Below the pieces are notes generated by a model. That model searched no databases. It saw nothing but the letters and a program-made list of their open reading frames with translations, and was not told the DNA's origin. Positions 11,347-22,509 of a stretch of DNA of 64,000 nt are shown piece after piece; within the stretch, counting starts at the first letter, position 1, and each line of letters opens with the position of its first letter. A program made the translations under genes and the position numbers. The DNA lies in contig NW_017804043.1 in the NCBI RefSeq assembly GCF_001625305.1, forward strand, positions 1,852,215 to 1,916,214, read 5' to 3'. This stretch comes from Branchiostoma belcheri. Its lineage: Eukaryota; Chordata; Leptocardii; Amphioxiformes; Branchiostomatidae.

Positions 11347-12980
11347 CATTTGAGCATTCACAACTACTACTATGTCTCTGAAGATAGCTACAACAGCAAT
11401 GCTCATTCCATAGAAGTAATAAATTAGAGATAGGTTTTGAATGCAGTGAAGTATTACACAATGTTAGAAGGTAGTCTGAACTGTTTTTCACATTCACAGT
11501 GTGCGGTTTTGCTTGAAACGTACAACATTCAAAGTGACCAATCACAGAGCTAGTTCTGTTCTTTTGGACCAATCAGATGTCAGAACAAAGGGTCATATAA
11601 CACAATCATCTCTGATTGGATGATTTAACTGTTGGTAGCTTGATAGTTTTGATTTTACTTTTATTTGGTGATGTATTGAATTGATGCAGTAAGGAGTGAT
11701 ATTGTTATTGTGTTTTATTATTAATATTGATAATATTACAAAAAAAAATTTTAACATAGCATGAAGCATATCACACAATACAGTTGTAATTCTGATTTCT
11801 CTACATTTTAGTTGAATAGAAGAATCAATTAATGTGGAAATTATGCAACTGCAAAGACATACATGTATACAGGACATTTTCTGTTGTCATTTGCATATGT
11901 CTGTTCATTGTCAAAAGACCACTGCGAGAGATTGGACATTATTGCCAGTATCAGACTGTATTGGATGTTCAGCAATTTGGAATGCCATATTATGTTGCTA
12001 TTAAGTACTCAATAACAGTCCAATGTCACATGAATATGATGAGATTGTCATTGTAGTTCATGAGCTAATGTTCTGTCTTCCGATGGATTAAAACGTGAAA
12101 AAGTATCCCTTCATGACTCTGATGCTTGTGCAGTGCCCTACCAAATGTTGTTCTACCCTAGCAGAAATATTATGTCCTAGTCCTGTTCCTGTTCCAAGGA
12201 TTTATGGAGAAAGTAAGCTTTGATAGAATCATTGGGTGTTAGAGTAGAAGACAATAATCTACAGAGGTTAGCATTAAATTTCTTGATGTAGCCAACTCAT
12301 AAACATTTTCAAATTGGAATTCTTGCAATTTTCTTGACAATCAAGCCTTCAAACTATAAAATCAACTTTTATTTCCAAGGTTTGATAGTAGGTAACAGTT
12401 GAGTTGCAATTAGTTGCTTACTGAGTTGCTTACTAGTTTCAATTTATTTATTTAACCAGTAATTACAACTCAGGCCATTTTGGCCTGCTTTTCAGGTAAT
12501 CCTGGATACACATAAAAATACACACACAAATACACAGTACATTACTAATTACAACATCCTAAACATCAACAGTGTCAAGTCCTGCACCTAATGAACTGTT
12601 TAAAAATCCTGAGAAGTCCTGCTCCTAATGATCTCACAGTTTAAAAGTCCTGAGAAGTCCTGCTTCTAGTATAAATGATCTGTAGGATCGCCTTGGGGAA
12701 ACATGAGATGACCATGCTGCAGTTGACACTTCGGCCGCTAGGTGTACGCATGCCTGTAGTACTGACACTGACTGCCAGGGGTCGCTGTCCTTACGTAAGA
12801 GCAGTTACGTCAGAACCCCGGAAAGCGTTGCACGATTTCGTATTTTGAAACGATATCTTTTTGATCTTTGTATCCTATTTTGCCACAGAATGATAGTAAT
12901 CTCGCCATTCAATGGAATATCCGCCTGTTTTTGCTGTGCATTGGGTATATATTTATATTTTTCTTCCCCTTTCGTCATGT
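11347..12980. other. ACBP 3' flank, no gene
   Basis: AT-rich sequence, probably 3' UTR then spacer. Around 12440-12680 there is a stretch with imperfect duplicates (GAGAAGTCCTGCTCCTAATG and a variant about 60 bp later) and a TTATTTATTTAACCAG start, resembling the 3' tail of a decayed retroelement. Confidence 0.35.
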
Positions 12981-13052
12981 GGCCTGTTGGTCTAGGGGTA
13001 TGATTCTCGCTTTGGGTGCGAGAGGTCCCGGGTTCGAATCCCGGACAGGCCC
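12981..13052 (+). tRNA. tRNA-Pro, anticodon TGG
   Basis: This is a 72-nt tRNA without an intron. The acceptor stem GGCCTGT pairs with ACAGGCC, with discriminator C. Box A is TGGTCTAGGGGTATG, the anticodon stem TCTCG/CGAGA encloses TTTGGGT with anticodon TGG, and box B is GGTTCGAATCC in a fully paired T arm. A T-run terminator begins about eight bases after the 3' end (13059-13067). The CCA end is not encoded, as expected in a eukaryotic nuclear gene. It looks functional, unlike the tRNA-like SINE heads in this window. Confidence 0.95.
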
Positions 13053-13059
13053 TTCAATT

Positions 13060-14214
13060 TTTTTTCCTTTCATGATGGATCTGTTTTTTTTTTAAGTAGA
13101 TCTCACTCACTCACTATCTATTCCCCAATCTTATTCTTTACCTTTGGAAACAGACATGTGTATTATTATTATTATTTTTTTTAAACCAGGTGTGACAACC
13201 TTTCTATGCTATATGCATGGAGGTAAACTTTTTCTAACTCCATGCTATATGGTAGCACCTCCTTGATGTTTAACCAACTTGATGGTACAAAATGTATTTA
13301 TTACTAGTAATAAGATCTTCTGGCTCTCTCAGAGGTTGAAAATGGAAGTAAATTCCAGCCGTTCAGAAAATGCCCGTCGTCTAGTCTATGCTAGAGCTAA
13401 AAACCACTCATATTGACAAAATACAAAGGGGCAGCACCACACCTAAATGTATTTACCGTACAAAGTTAGCCGTGGGCGACTCTGGTAATCCTTTTTGCAT
13501 GATCATGCCGGATACAGATTACGTACAAAGTTTGCTTTATAAACGGAGCCGCTAGTACACACATGTACATGTACCTTCCAACCCAACCATTTTAGTCTCT
13601 GTGCCAAGACAAAAATAAAACACCTGTTGGATTAAAATGAAGATACATGTAGATCTAGCGTTGTGTTGCCATATGTCCTATGCCTGTTAAAAACGACATG
13701 CTTCTAAGTTCTAGCTTTCCCCGGACTGTTTTTCATTTGTATATCGATATCTGTCTCGCACACCATATTTGCCGTAAATTAAGAGATTCCGGCTATTGTA
13801 CATAGCTGAACTTGCAAATATGATGTGCGAGACAGTTAATCCAAGACAAATTACAAATGGAAAATAGTCCTGTGGAAGTACAATAGGGAAAGTTTTTGCA
13901 GTGTGTGGTAACTCGATGGTGCACGGTCATTTCAGTCGCTTTGGTACCATTAGGTGATTTGTGTTTACTGATGTGAAAAAAAAACAATGAATGACACAAT
14001 ATATTCGTACAATTTGCAGCTTATGTGGAGTTTCGAACTTCGTGGTGGTAGCAACTGTACCTTTGTGCTATATTTTGAATTTCAGTTGTTATGGTGCCGT
14101 TATTGGTGATACACGCAGGTCAGTAGATTAGACCTGGGATTGGACTAGGGCCATGCAGAACTTACGGTGCTGGAAGTCAAATATGTTGACCATTCCGCGA
14201 CAAATTAACTTCGT
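13060..14214. other. Intergenic, no gene recognised
   Basis: AT-rich spacer with several short T- and A-runs and no coherent exon. A short inverted block (CTGTCTCGCACACCATATTTG near 13751 against CAAATATGATGTGCGAGACAG near 13815) could form a stem. Confidence 0.35.
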
Positions 14215-14530
14215 TAAGGCCCGGTCACACTGGCAGAACTTTGCTAGAGCGTTGCTTGAACGGTGAATAAAATTCATCACCACTCGAAACCGCTCACCAC
14301 CGCTAAACAGAAGTTGGCCCCCGTTAAAGCAACGCCGTGTACGCCCGGCCACCGCTGACGTTTCTGGAGGGGCCCTCCTACCGCTCCGAAAGTTTTGAGC
14401 TGCACAAAATATTGCGAGCGGTGAGGAGGGGGAAATTTTCCGCTCCGGCAAAGTTCACCCCCGCTCCACCAACGCCCAGTCAAAGTTCGGCATCGCTAGA
14501 GCAAAGTGAGCCCAGTGTGACCTGGCCTTT
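14215..14530. mobile_element. MITE with AGGCCCGGTCACACTGG ends
   Basis: The left end AAGGCCCGGTCACACTGG is inverted at the right end (CCAGTGTGACCTGGCCTT), and TTA flanks both sides as a possible 3-bp target duplication. The interior is GC-rich, with subterminal copies of CGCTC/GAGCG motifs. Open frames across it on both strands are by-products of its base composition. Confidence 0.75.
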
Positions 14531-15525
14531 ATCACCGTTGTGCCCGATGACGTTAAGGGTCGGTGGAAAAAGCGGTCCAGTTTTATTTCTGAAAAACCAG
14601 ACTGGCAGGCCCGTTTACTAAATCAAAAAAAAGTGAAAACTAGACAAGAGAGACAGAAGGTTTTTTAACTATTTTGTTTTCTTTTTTAACATTTCGGCGT
14701 GACTGAGACATAGACAAAGGAAGGGGGATAGAAAAAGGATGTGCCAAGCTACCCACGACAGGTTACTGTCCAAGTGCTCTCACCAACCCACTCCTGCCAA
14801 CTTGACACATCAAAATAAAATAATGACATAAAAGACAGACATTTCCCGTCTTCCAGTCTGCATCGTTTTTTCCACCAACCCTTCACGTCATCGAGTGACG
14901 TGTTTACTTTGGACTGGGGCCAATGTTTACGGTCGACCAGTATCCTGTTATGTATATATCAGTCCGCCTGTTTTTCTGAATGTGCTGATCATGGTGCGCG
15001 CATGCGAAGGTATCCAACCAATTTTGTCCTTGCAACTTACTTTGCGACAAAACGACGCATGATAAAATGACACTCGATTACCGCACACTTTTCAGTCTTC
15101 TGTACTACATAAATTGTATGGTGTGTTTAAGCAAGGAGCTTTCGTCAGAGTGGTTTAATTGGCGCCATGCCATGTCGGGTGGCACACCTCACCACTGGCA
15201 CTGCCAAGTATACATACGCCCAGTGTAGCTCCAACCTTTTGTTTATTAATAATATCCTGCCTCAGAAGCAACTATAGTCTACTTTCTATATATGCTTCTG
15301 CCTGACACCGCCAATCCTATAAATGAGTCAATTCTCAGTATTAATAAAGTGGCTCAGCATTAAAAGCATCGCTGTAACCCGGTGCGCAGTGATACAAAAG
15401 TGCAAGCTACGGTGTGAAATCAGGTGGTGCAGGTGGGCCGGGATCGAAGTTCCCCGACGGTCGACGGACTTAAGAGTCATTTTGTCCGACCAACTGATTA
15501 TTGTGCTCATTCGTTGGTGACCAAC

Positions 15526-17635
15526 ATGACCAGTGATCTGAAGACTCAGATGCTGGGCCTTACGTTGCTTTACGACGAGAACGGTCATCATCGGAAGTTC
15601 ACTGATTTACAAGGTAAAATTGTGTACGTTTTAAGGTTTACATCCCTTTGTGATTATCAACAACTGAATTTTGAGTTGTTGAGTGTATTGATAGATATTG
15701 AGTGCAGTGGAATTAAAAAATTATAGTTGCAACGTAACAAACAAGATTCAAGATTTCTAGACCCAGTGGACAAAAATCAAGGAAGCCACACCTGTACGGG
15801 TGGAATCAGTACTAGTATGTCTGCGAGTAAGGACTAAAATGGCTACCGGCTTATCTGAACGCAAATGCCCACCTGTAACTTTAGAGGAAGAAAAAGGAAC
15901 ATTTTCAGAATGTTTATATAGACTCAACAGAAGGTCAACAGATGCTTTCAAGAGGCAGAAAAGAGTGGAATTTCTTGTAACCTGTGAGGAAACGTGTAGA
16001 ATAACTCATTAGACAATGAGCTAAACGGAATGCATAGTACTTTTAATGCATGCAGTAACAACTGGTGAGCGCCTCACCTTTATTTAATGGCGTCAACAAT
16101 TACTAGTAACTTTTTTCTGAAACGGAGAGAGCATTAGATGTCTAGCACAATAGCAGCTTCCCACCGTTCTTTGTCCAAATGCAAGAACAGAGGAATCAAG
16201 GCGCTAACCACCGTGCATCTGTAAAATTCTGCACACCATCTCTGCCCCCTGCACCCACGCGGCCCTTCACAACTACTCGTCTCGGCGGCTCGGTGCTCCT
16301 GTAGCACTATTAATCGTGCTTTCGAGCTGCAGGTCATCGCGAGTTCCTACCAAGGTTTAAACCTCCTTGGTAAGAACTAACTACACGTACTATTACTAGT
16401 ATTATATGGGCTTTCTTTCTTCCCTCGTACAAGGGTCACGGTGACTTGAGTCGGGTGTGACGTGGACTATTCCAGTTCAAAACCGTGCTGGAACGGGCTT
16501 CGCTACATGCAATTTGAGCTTTCCCATGTCCTTTACTGGTAACCATGGCTCATACGGGTCGGCTTATAAATTCGGCCGGCCAGAGGTTGTTTGGCACCCG
16601 ATCGTTGCAGCCGCGGATGTTCTAATTGTCGGGTGCCAATTCTAATTGAACAGTCTACCTGTTCGTCTTTTTTGTCCGTGTACAAATATTAACATTATTG
16701 TTAATATTAACTAACTTAATATTGTTAATATTAACTAACCGCACTAAATATTAACTAAAATGGCCACACACCTTTGTTTCATTAGGGGTGAAAATTTAAC
16801 AGGGGCAGTAGAGGTTTACGGGGACAATTTACTTCGAGCCCTATGCCCTAATGCGATATTTTAGTCACAGTGCAATATTTTAATATTGAAAAGACCTAGA
16901 CTGTATTTATTTAAAAGATAAATACAGTATAGGTCTTTACGTTACAAAAATCAATATTCTGAATTCTAAATCAGCGAAATCCAAAGTGTACGTAGTAAAA
17001 GAACATTTCATTTGTTGTACACAAATCAGAAGGGAACTAAGTTCGAAAAGTACCGAAAGTATACATTCCCTTCTTTCACAACATACAGCTCTTACCTTAT
17101 TCTCCCAAGAGGCGCAAACTGGTACATTCTCTGAGGCAGTGACATCACTGAAATTATTTCAAAATTAGGAACATTTCAGAGCTTTCACTAAGGATATTAT
17201 AATGTCCTAGGTTTGTCACAAGTTCGTCTTATAAAAAAGAATTGGAAAAGCAGTGCACATAACCATCATGCAAGTATTTGCACATATACACAATTGAATG
17301 TTAATAAATGTAAAATAATTTTAGTGATGTCACTGCCGGCTTTCTGACGGAAGCTGTGATGCATATTGGAGGCCTTCGATTCAATTTAAATTACCTAATA
17401 AAACAGAGAAATAATGGTCTCACCATTTATATGCTTTTGTTTGCACCAACGCATCGAATTACAATGACATGTGACAAACTAAAAAATATCTTCTGAAGAA
17501 CATGAATGAGAAAAGTGAATGGTGAATGAATTTTTTTTTTTATTTGCAGGTAGATCCCACCTGCTGAACAGCAAAACAATGACCATCTACAAAAGTGACA
17601 ACAGTGACAGAATTTTCATTTTGGACAGCGGATGA
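15526..17635 (+). CDS. Weak two-exon gene model, unrecognised
   Basis: Exon 15526-15613 ends at a GTAAAA donor in phase 1. Exon 17550-17635 follows a strong polypyrimidine tract and TTTGCAG acceptor and continues in the same phase to a TGA, giving 57 residues (start MTSDLKTQML, end RIFILDSG). The frame is also open upstream to 15424. Two other frames downstream of the stop look protein-like, so the 3' exon could be a decayed retroelement or a frameshifted pseudogene. No family is recognised. The only support is one good splice pair that keeps the frame. Confidence 0.22.
16890..16938. repeat. Near-perfect inverted repeat, 21-bp arms
   Basis: AAAGACCTAGACTGTATTTAT is followed by a seven-base spacer and then its reverse complement with one mismatch. 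It could form a stable hairpin. Upstream (16687-16740) is an AT-rich block of repeated TTAATATTAACTAAC. The origin is unknown, possibly a minimal foldback element. Confidence 0.8.
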
Positions 17636-18910
17636 CGTTCCCTTTTGGAGAAGCACCAATAAGAATGGAAACAGGAAGTCCTCAGGGATGTGACTGCAAG
17701 CAGCACTGTGGATCTGTGTCCAATAGACCTACAGCAGAAAAACGGAATTACACATGTACAAGTGGGAGAACTCATAGTAAAATCAAAGAACGTGTTGCAC
17801 TTCAGCCGGGCTAATGTACAAGGAACCCAATTGCAAACTCTGCATCTCCAAAAATTGAAATTGAATCTCAACATGGAAGGAAAACTATATATGACGTTGA
17901 ACATGAGATGAAATAAGAAAAAAAGGTTGAAGTTAAAAGCAACAATCCAAATACAGTATCATGGTACCCTACAGCACCGGCAAGCGATGTTGCAAGCTGG
18001 CAATGGCTTCAGAATGAGCAAAATGGCTGATGACTGCCACAGGTGGAGAACTTTTGTAGACATGTGCAGATCTATAGATAGACTGCCCCTACTGCTCACA
18101 GCTACAGTGAGTGAGTGAATGGCTTCAATCCAGAGCAAACACACAGAAATAAAAGAAAAATTATGCTGTATTGGTTGGAGTCAACATGGCACTTTCATTG
18201 AGAACCTCTGTATTACATAATGTACCTGTGCTTACACCACTGGACAAGACCCCTGTGCAACAACTGGATCAGAAACATTTCAGTGTTTTCAAGAATTCCA
18301 AGTAACAGCATGAGGATGATCAGCATGGAAGGTGACAAAGCTTAGAGGTGAGGAAATTTTATCCTTGGGGAATAGATGATTGCAGTCATATCACTGGCCA
18401 TCACTTACTTGTAGTGGACACCAATCTTTGAAGTTTTGGCATCAAAATACTTCAAGTCCCCTAATATAGACTTAACCGTTGTACCTGTTTATGTTCATAG
18501 ATATTTGCCACTGAATCCTACCAACTGTTTGCCTGACAAACATATGTAGTCTCAATGTGAAAATGAACACTAGCTCTTGTAATTGTTTTTTAAGTTGAGG
18601 CAAAATAAGCAACGTGCAAATCATGCTGTTTCTTTCACCAAGTTGCACTACTGTTGACTTTGTCAAGTCCTTTGGCTGAATACCATAAAATTGTGTTATA
18701 ATTGACAGTTACATTTCTTTTTCTATGTTAAGCTTCATACATCTACATTCAAAAAAAGGAAGAAAACCTGACTACAATCGTATCTTTAAATGCATAGAGA
18801 AATGTCGCTATCGAACATTAAGCCCAGATTGCCATGCCAACATTGTTTAAATGGCTTGCGACAGTGGTTTAAATATGGTGGCAAATATGTCATAGGTCAC
18901 CCGATCACGC

Positions 18911-21347
18911 ATGAGCATAACAACACAAAATGGCGGATTGAAAACACCGACGAAAGGAAAAAGTTCTCCAGTGGTAAGCGCCAGTAATTATCTAAAACTG
19001 ACACAATAAAAAGATTGATCTCTGTGGACAAACAAAGTTAATGGCTCTTTGTTAGTCCAGGTAATTCAGAACTGAAAACATTCTACGCTGTGTAAATTTG
19101 TGCGCCACTTCTTCGAGGGGGCCGGGCCAATTTCATGAGGGGCCGATGTCACCTTAAGTTAGTTTTCTGTGTTCTCGAATTAGTTGCGACATTTACATAA
19201 TATATACTCTTACAAAACATCAACTGACTTAAGTCGTAACAGAAAATGGTGTATTCTATATGCAATGCTACTTAGAATTGCTCGTAGCACACCATGCCTT
19301 CATGTACCAAGGAGTGAGGTGTTGAAAAACTCATTTCTCCCTAGAATGTAATTTGCTGCCACCAAGTACATTTGAGGCATTATAGCCTTAAACAATTGTA
19401 TGTGCAAAGGTTATAATAAATACGTTGTTCATGTAATGTAGTCAGCTTCCACTGCACTGCATGCCTGGGAAGCTGGTGCGTTACGACGAATATACTGGCT
19501 ATGCAGATGCAGAGCACATTAGTATCAGTTGACACTTCCCAGCACGAATGTTACAAAATAACCAATTATCTGTCAAACATTTGAATATTTTTCTTGTTTT
19601 ATGGAGGTTGAATGTTACAAAATATATTCCAACCTTCTCTGAACTTCCCTAAACCAGTGAAATTTGATACTGCAGATTCCTACACTGTGTATTTCCATTG
19701 GTATAGTGAATGGCTTCACTCAGTTCATTTTTACTTTTAGCTCAAGATGTTTGTATTTACTAAAATGCTTTAAACTTCTGTCAAAACATAGGTGTGAAAA
19801 GCATACTTCGAATATGCCTTTGGAAATTCGCACCCAGGACACTCCGGCACTCTCACAAGTGCAACATGGACCTCCAACTGCAGCAGCAGCTGCAGCTGCA
19901 CACAACCAGGTCCCATCTGCATCTGCGGTGAGTATTAAGTATTTCAGACACATCACATATCAGTAAAGTCTTGTGTGAATAAGGTCACGTGTTGGTAACT
20001 ATAACTCTCGCGAGATTTCGCTTTGAAGTGATTGGTCATTAATTATCCTGACGAAGCCGACAGTGGTAACTGAAAATTTGATCTCTGTATACTATGTGTG
20101 TTGGAATGAAGTTTAACATTTTACCATAGTATTTCAGACACATCTGCACTCACATCTATGTGTGGACAAGCCACTTTCCATTTCCCGAATCCATGTTGAT
20201 TTGATTCTATGGATGACATCCTCTGGGAATCCCAAAACTGATGCGAGCGTGCGAATGGAAAAAGTTTGGCAAAAAAATGTTGCTTTCATTATGAAATCTA
20301 GGTGGTCATGAAGGTTACAAAAATGACTAAATATGCAGAGTATATTTTTTTTTTCTTTTCCAATTTTTTTTTCAATCTACAGCATATATTTGCTCATTTT
20401 GCAGCAACTTTGTACGATTTACAGTATGGTCAAAAACTTTTTTTTGAAACGGACAAAAATTCATGTCATCCATATAATCAAATCAATATGACCTAAATGG
20501 AACTAATTGTGCCACATACAATTATGAAAACTTTAGTTACTAGTCATTATATTAATGGGAGTCATCATTTCAGATGTACCTCCAAGACTTCCTGAAAAAT
20601 ATTGATGTGGACAGAGAAGACCTGTATCAAGGTTGGTTCAGCTTCTGTTTTATGCTTATTGAAAGCTCAAAAGTGATAGAAAGGATATAGTTTAAATCTG
20701 TCCATCAGAGGCTTTGCACCATTTATAAAGATTTATCATTTTGTGGAAGGACTGGCATAACAGGGAACTATCACCATCTTCAAAATGTCAACCCTGAAAA
20801 AAGACTGTAAGGTTTGAACCACTCACACTGGGAAGGACCTCTACTCTTTTTGATAAGTGTGGTTGGTTCTCTCATGTGCTCAAGGTGTGGCTTTCCTCAA
20901 AAGACTGGGCAGCCATTTTATGTCTAATCCATGATGATGTCTCTAACCAAAGCTATAGCCTAGGTACTCCTTATATTTACACCTGAGTTGAGTCAGTGTT
21001 TTTCATAATTATTGATTAGCATATGGGTACAAAGTGTGAAGGGTGTAAGAAACAGAAGGAGCGAGTAGAAACAGATAAAAACCCCTGGTCCCAGGCCGGG
21101 GTTCTAACCCACGACCAAAAAAAGAGGGCCAACGCACTTATCACTCAACCTCATTGGCAATACAATCCTTGAATTGCCCAATTAAGAGTCACCTTGTTAA
21201 ACAAAGAATGAATGAATAAATAAATAAATAGAAGAACAGTTGTTGTGATTGGATAAATAACACTCAGCATTTCTTGCAATAGAGTCAAGAAAGCGGGCAA
21301 GAGACAAAGACAGCAGCTGTCTTCCAAAGAAAAGGAAGACTCAGTGA
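18911..21347 (+). CDS. Small orphan nuclear-type protein (91 aa), predicted
   Basis: The model joins 18911-18973, 19838-19927, 20574-20631 and 21283-21347. Donors are GTAAGC, GTGAGT and GTTGGT, acceptors are all AG, and phase is kept throughout. The protein starts MSITTQNGGLKTPTKGKSSP, has an alanine-rich stretch around residues 40-46, then MYLQDFLKNIDVDREDLYQ, which looks like an amphipathic helix. It ends with two basic clusters, SRKRARDK and PKKRKTQ, which resemble a bipartite nuclear localisation signal. Small size and tail suggest a nuclear protein. I do not recognise the family. The second acceptor (CACCCAG) is the weakest junction; an alternative upstream acceptor at 19791 would break the frame. 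Confidence 0.45.
21065..21150 (-). mobile_element. Possible tRNA-derived SINE head (minus strand)
   Basis: On the minus strand a box A-like GATAAGTGCGTTGG is followed about 20 bases later by a box B-like GTGGGTTAGAACCCC. An acceptor stem is not complete, so it is not a tRNA. It may belong to a different SINE family from the one at 7154. It sits in an intron of the 18911-21347 gene model. Confidence 0.35.
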
Positions 21348-21664
21348 AGGTAAGAACAAGGCTGAGTAACAGAAAATTACTCACAACTTGAGAATGATGT
21401 CAAGCTTAAGAATAACTAGATCTCCTTTGAACCTTAACTATATCCCTTATCTGTCAAAATTTTTGTACAATGTAGTATTCATGACAATAACATATCATGT
21501 TTAATCCTATTCTTTTCTTTTCTTTTGCAGCAGAGATGGAGTGAATTCACAGCTCCACAGTACAAAATCTGCAATAAAATATCATATATACTATTAGCTA
21601 AATGACAGTTTTTGAAAAGGTTACAAATGTCATATAATAGCAACACTGTTTCAGATGTAGATAT

Positions 21665-21706
21665 TATACACATGCACGCACGCGCACGCACGCACACACA
21701 CACACG
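21665..21706. repeat. CA-rich microsatellite
   Basis: A short run of CACGCACGCG units grading into pure CA. Confidence 0.8.
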
Positions 21707-22509
21707 AGCTTTTGGATTAGTAAGTGACATCATCTAGTGGAAAAGGACCATCAGTTTTTGACAATAAACAACCTTTTCTGAGACAATAAAGCCATCCAAC
21801 TATTATCCATGCACTTTGTCTGATTCATTTATTTCTACTTGATGTAATTTACCATATTATCAATGCCTCCACTTCTGTTAAGCACAGGGTAAATAAGCAT
21901 ACTATGCCCCACCCCAGTATCTGTAGTAATTAAAGCAATTAGTGGGAAGGGGTTAGGCTGACAATTGTATATTCTAATCCTCTTCAAGAACTTCTGGAAT
22001 CACTCATTATTATTCCATGCCACAAATACTGACCAGTGAGACCTCTGAAATCTCATGATAATCTGAACTGGAACGCAACAAAACGGAACATGAGACAGAA
22101 ACATCCATCATTTATACCTTGCAACATGTCACCTTCCTCTTGCTGATGAGGCTGGCTGCATCAGCAAAATTTTCTGATCTAGGGAAAATGGACATGTTCA
22201 AGGAATTTAATCTTCACAGGTGGTGGGAGAGGGATAAAAGACAACTATACTACTATAAATTCCCCAATATGGCAATGGTAAATTCACAGTACATGTACTG
22301 TGAAAACAGTGAACATAGATCGAGATACCAAGGAAAATCAGGAACAGTACCTTACATCTCAGGTACTTTCAAATTCTCAGCATGGTTGCTTTGTTTACCA
22401 TATGTCAGTTTTCTTCCACAACCATCAACTTGTTATTCTATCTCCCCTATTCTGTACATCTCTCCAAATCTTCATGGTTAGTGTAACATACTCTATCACC
22501 TTATCAGCT

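Noticed and set aside
17656..17911. Protein-like frame in DNA just after the weak 15526-17635 model
   Set aside because: It is in a different frame, begins after a stop, has no acceptor in phase, and shows no recognisable family.
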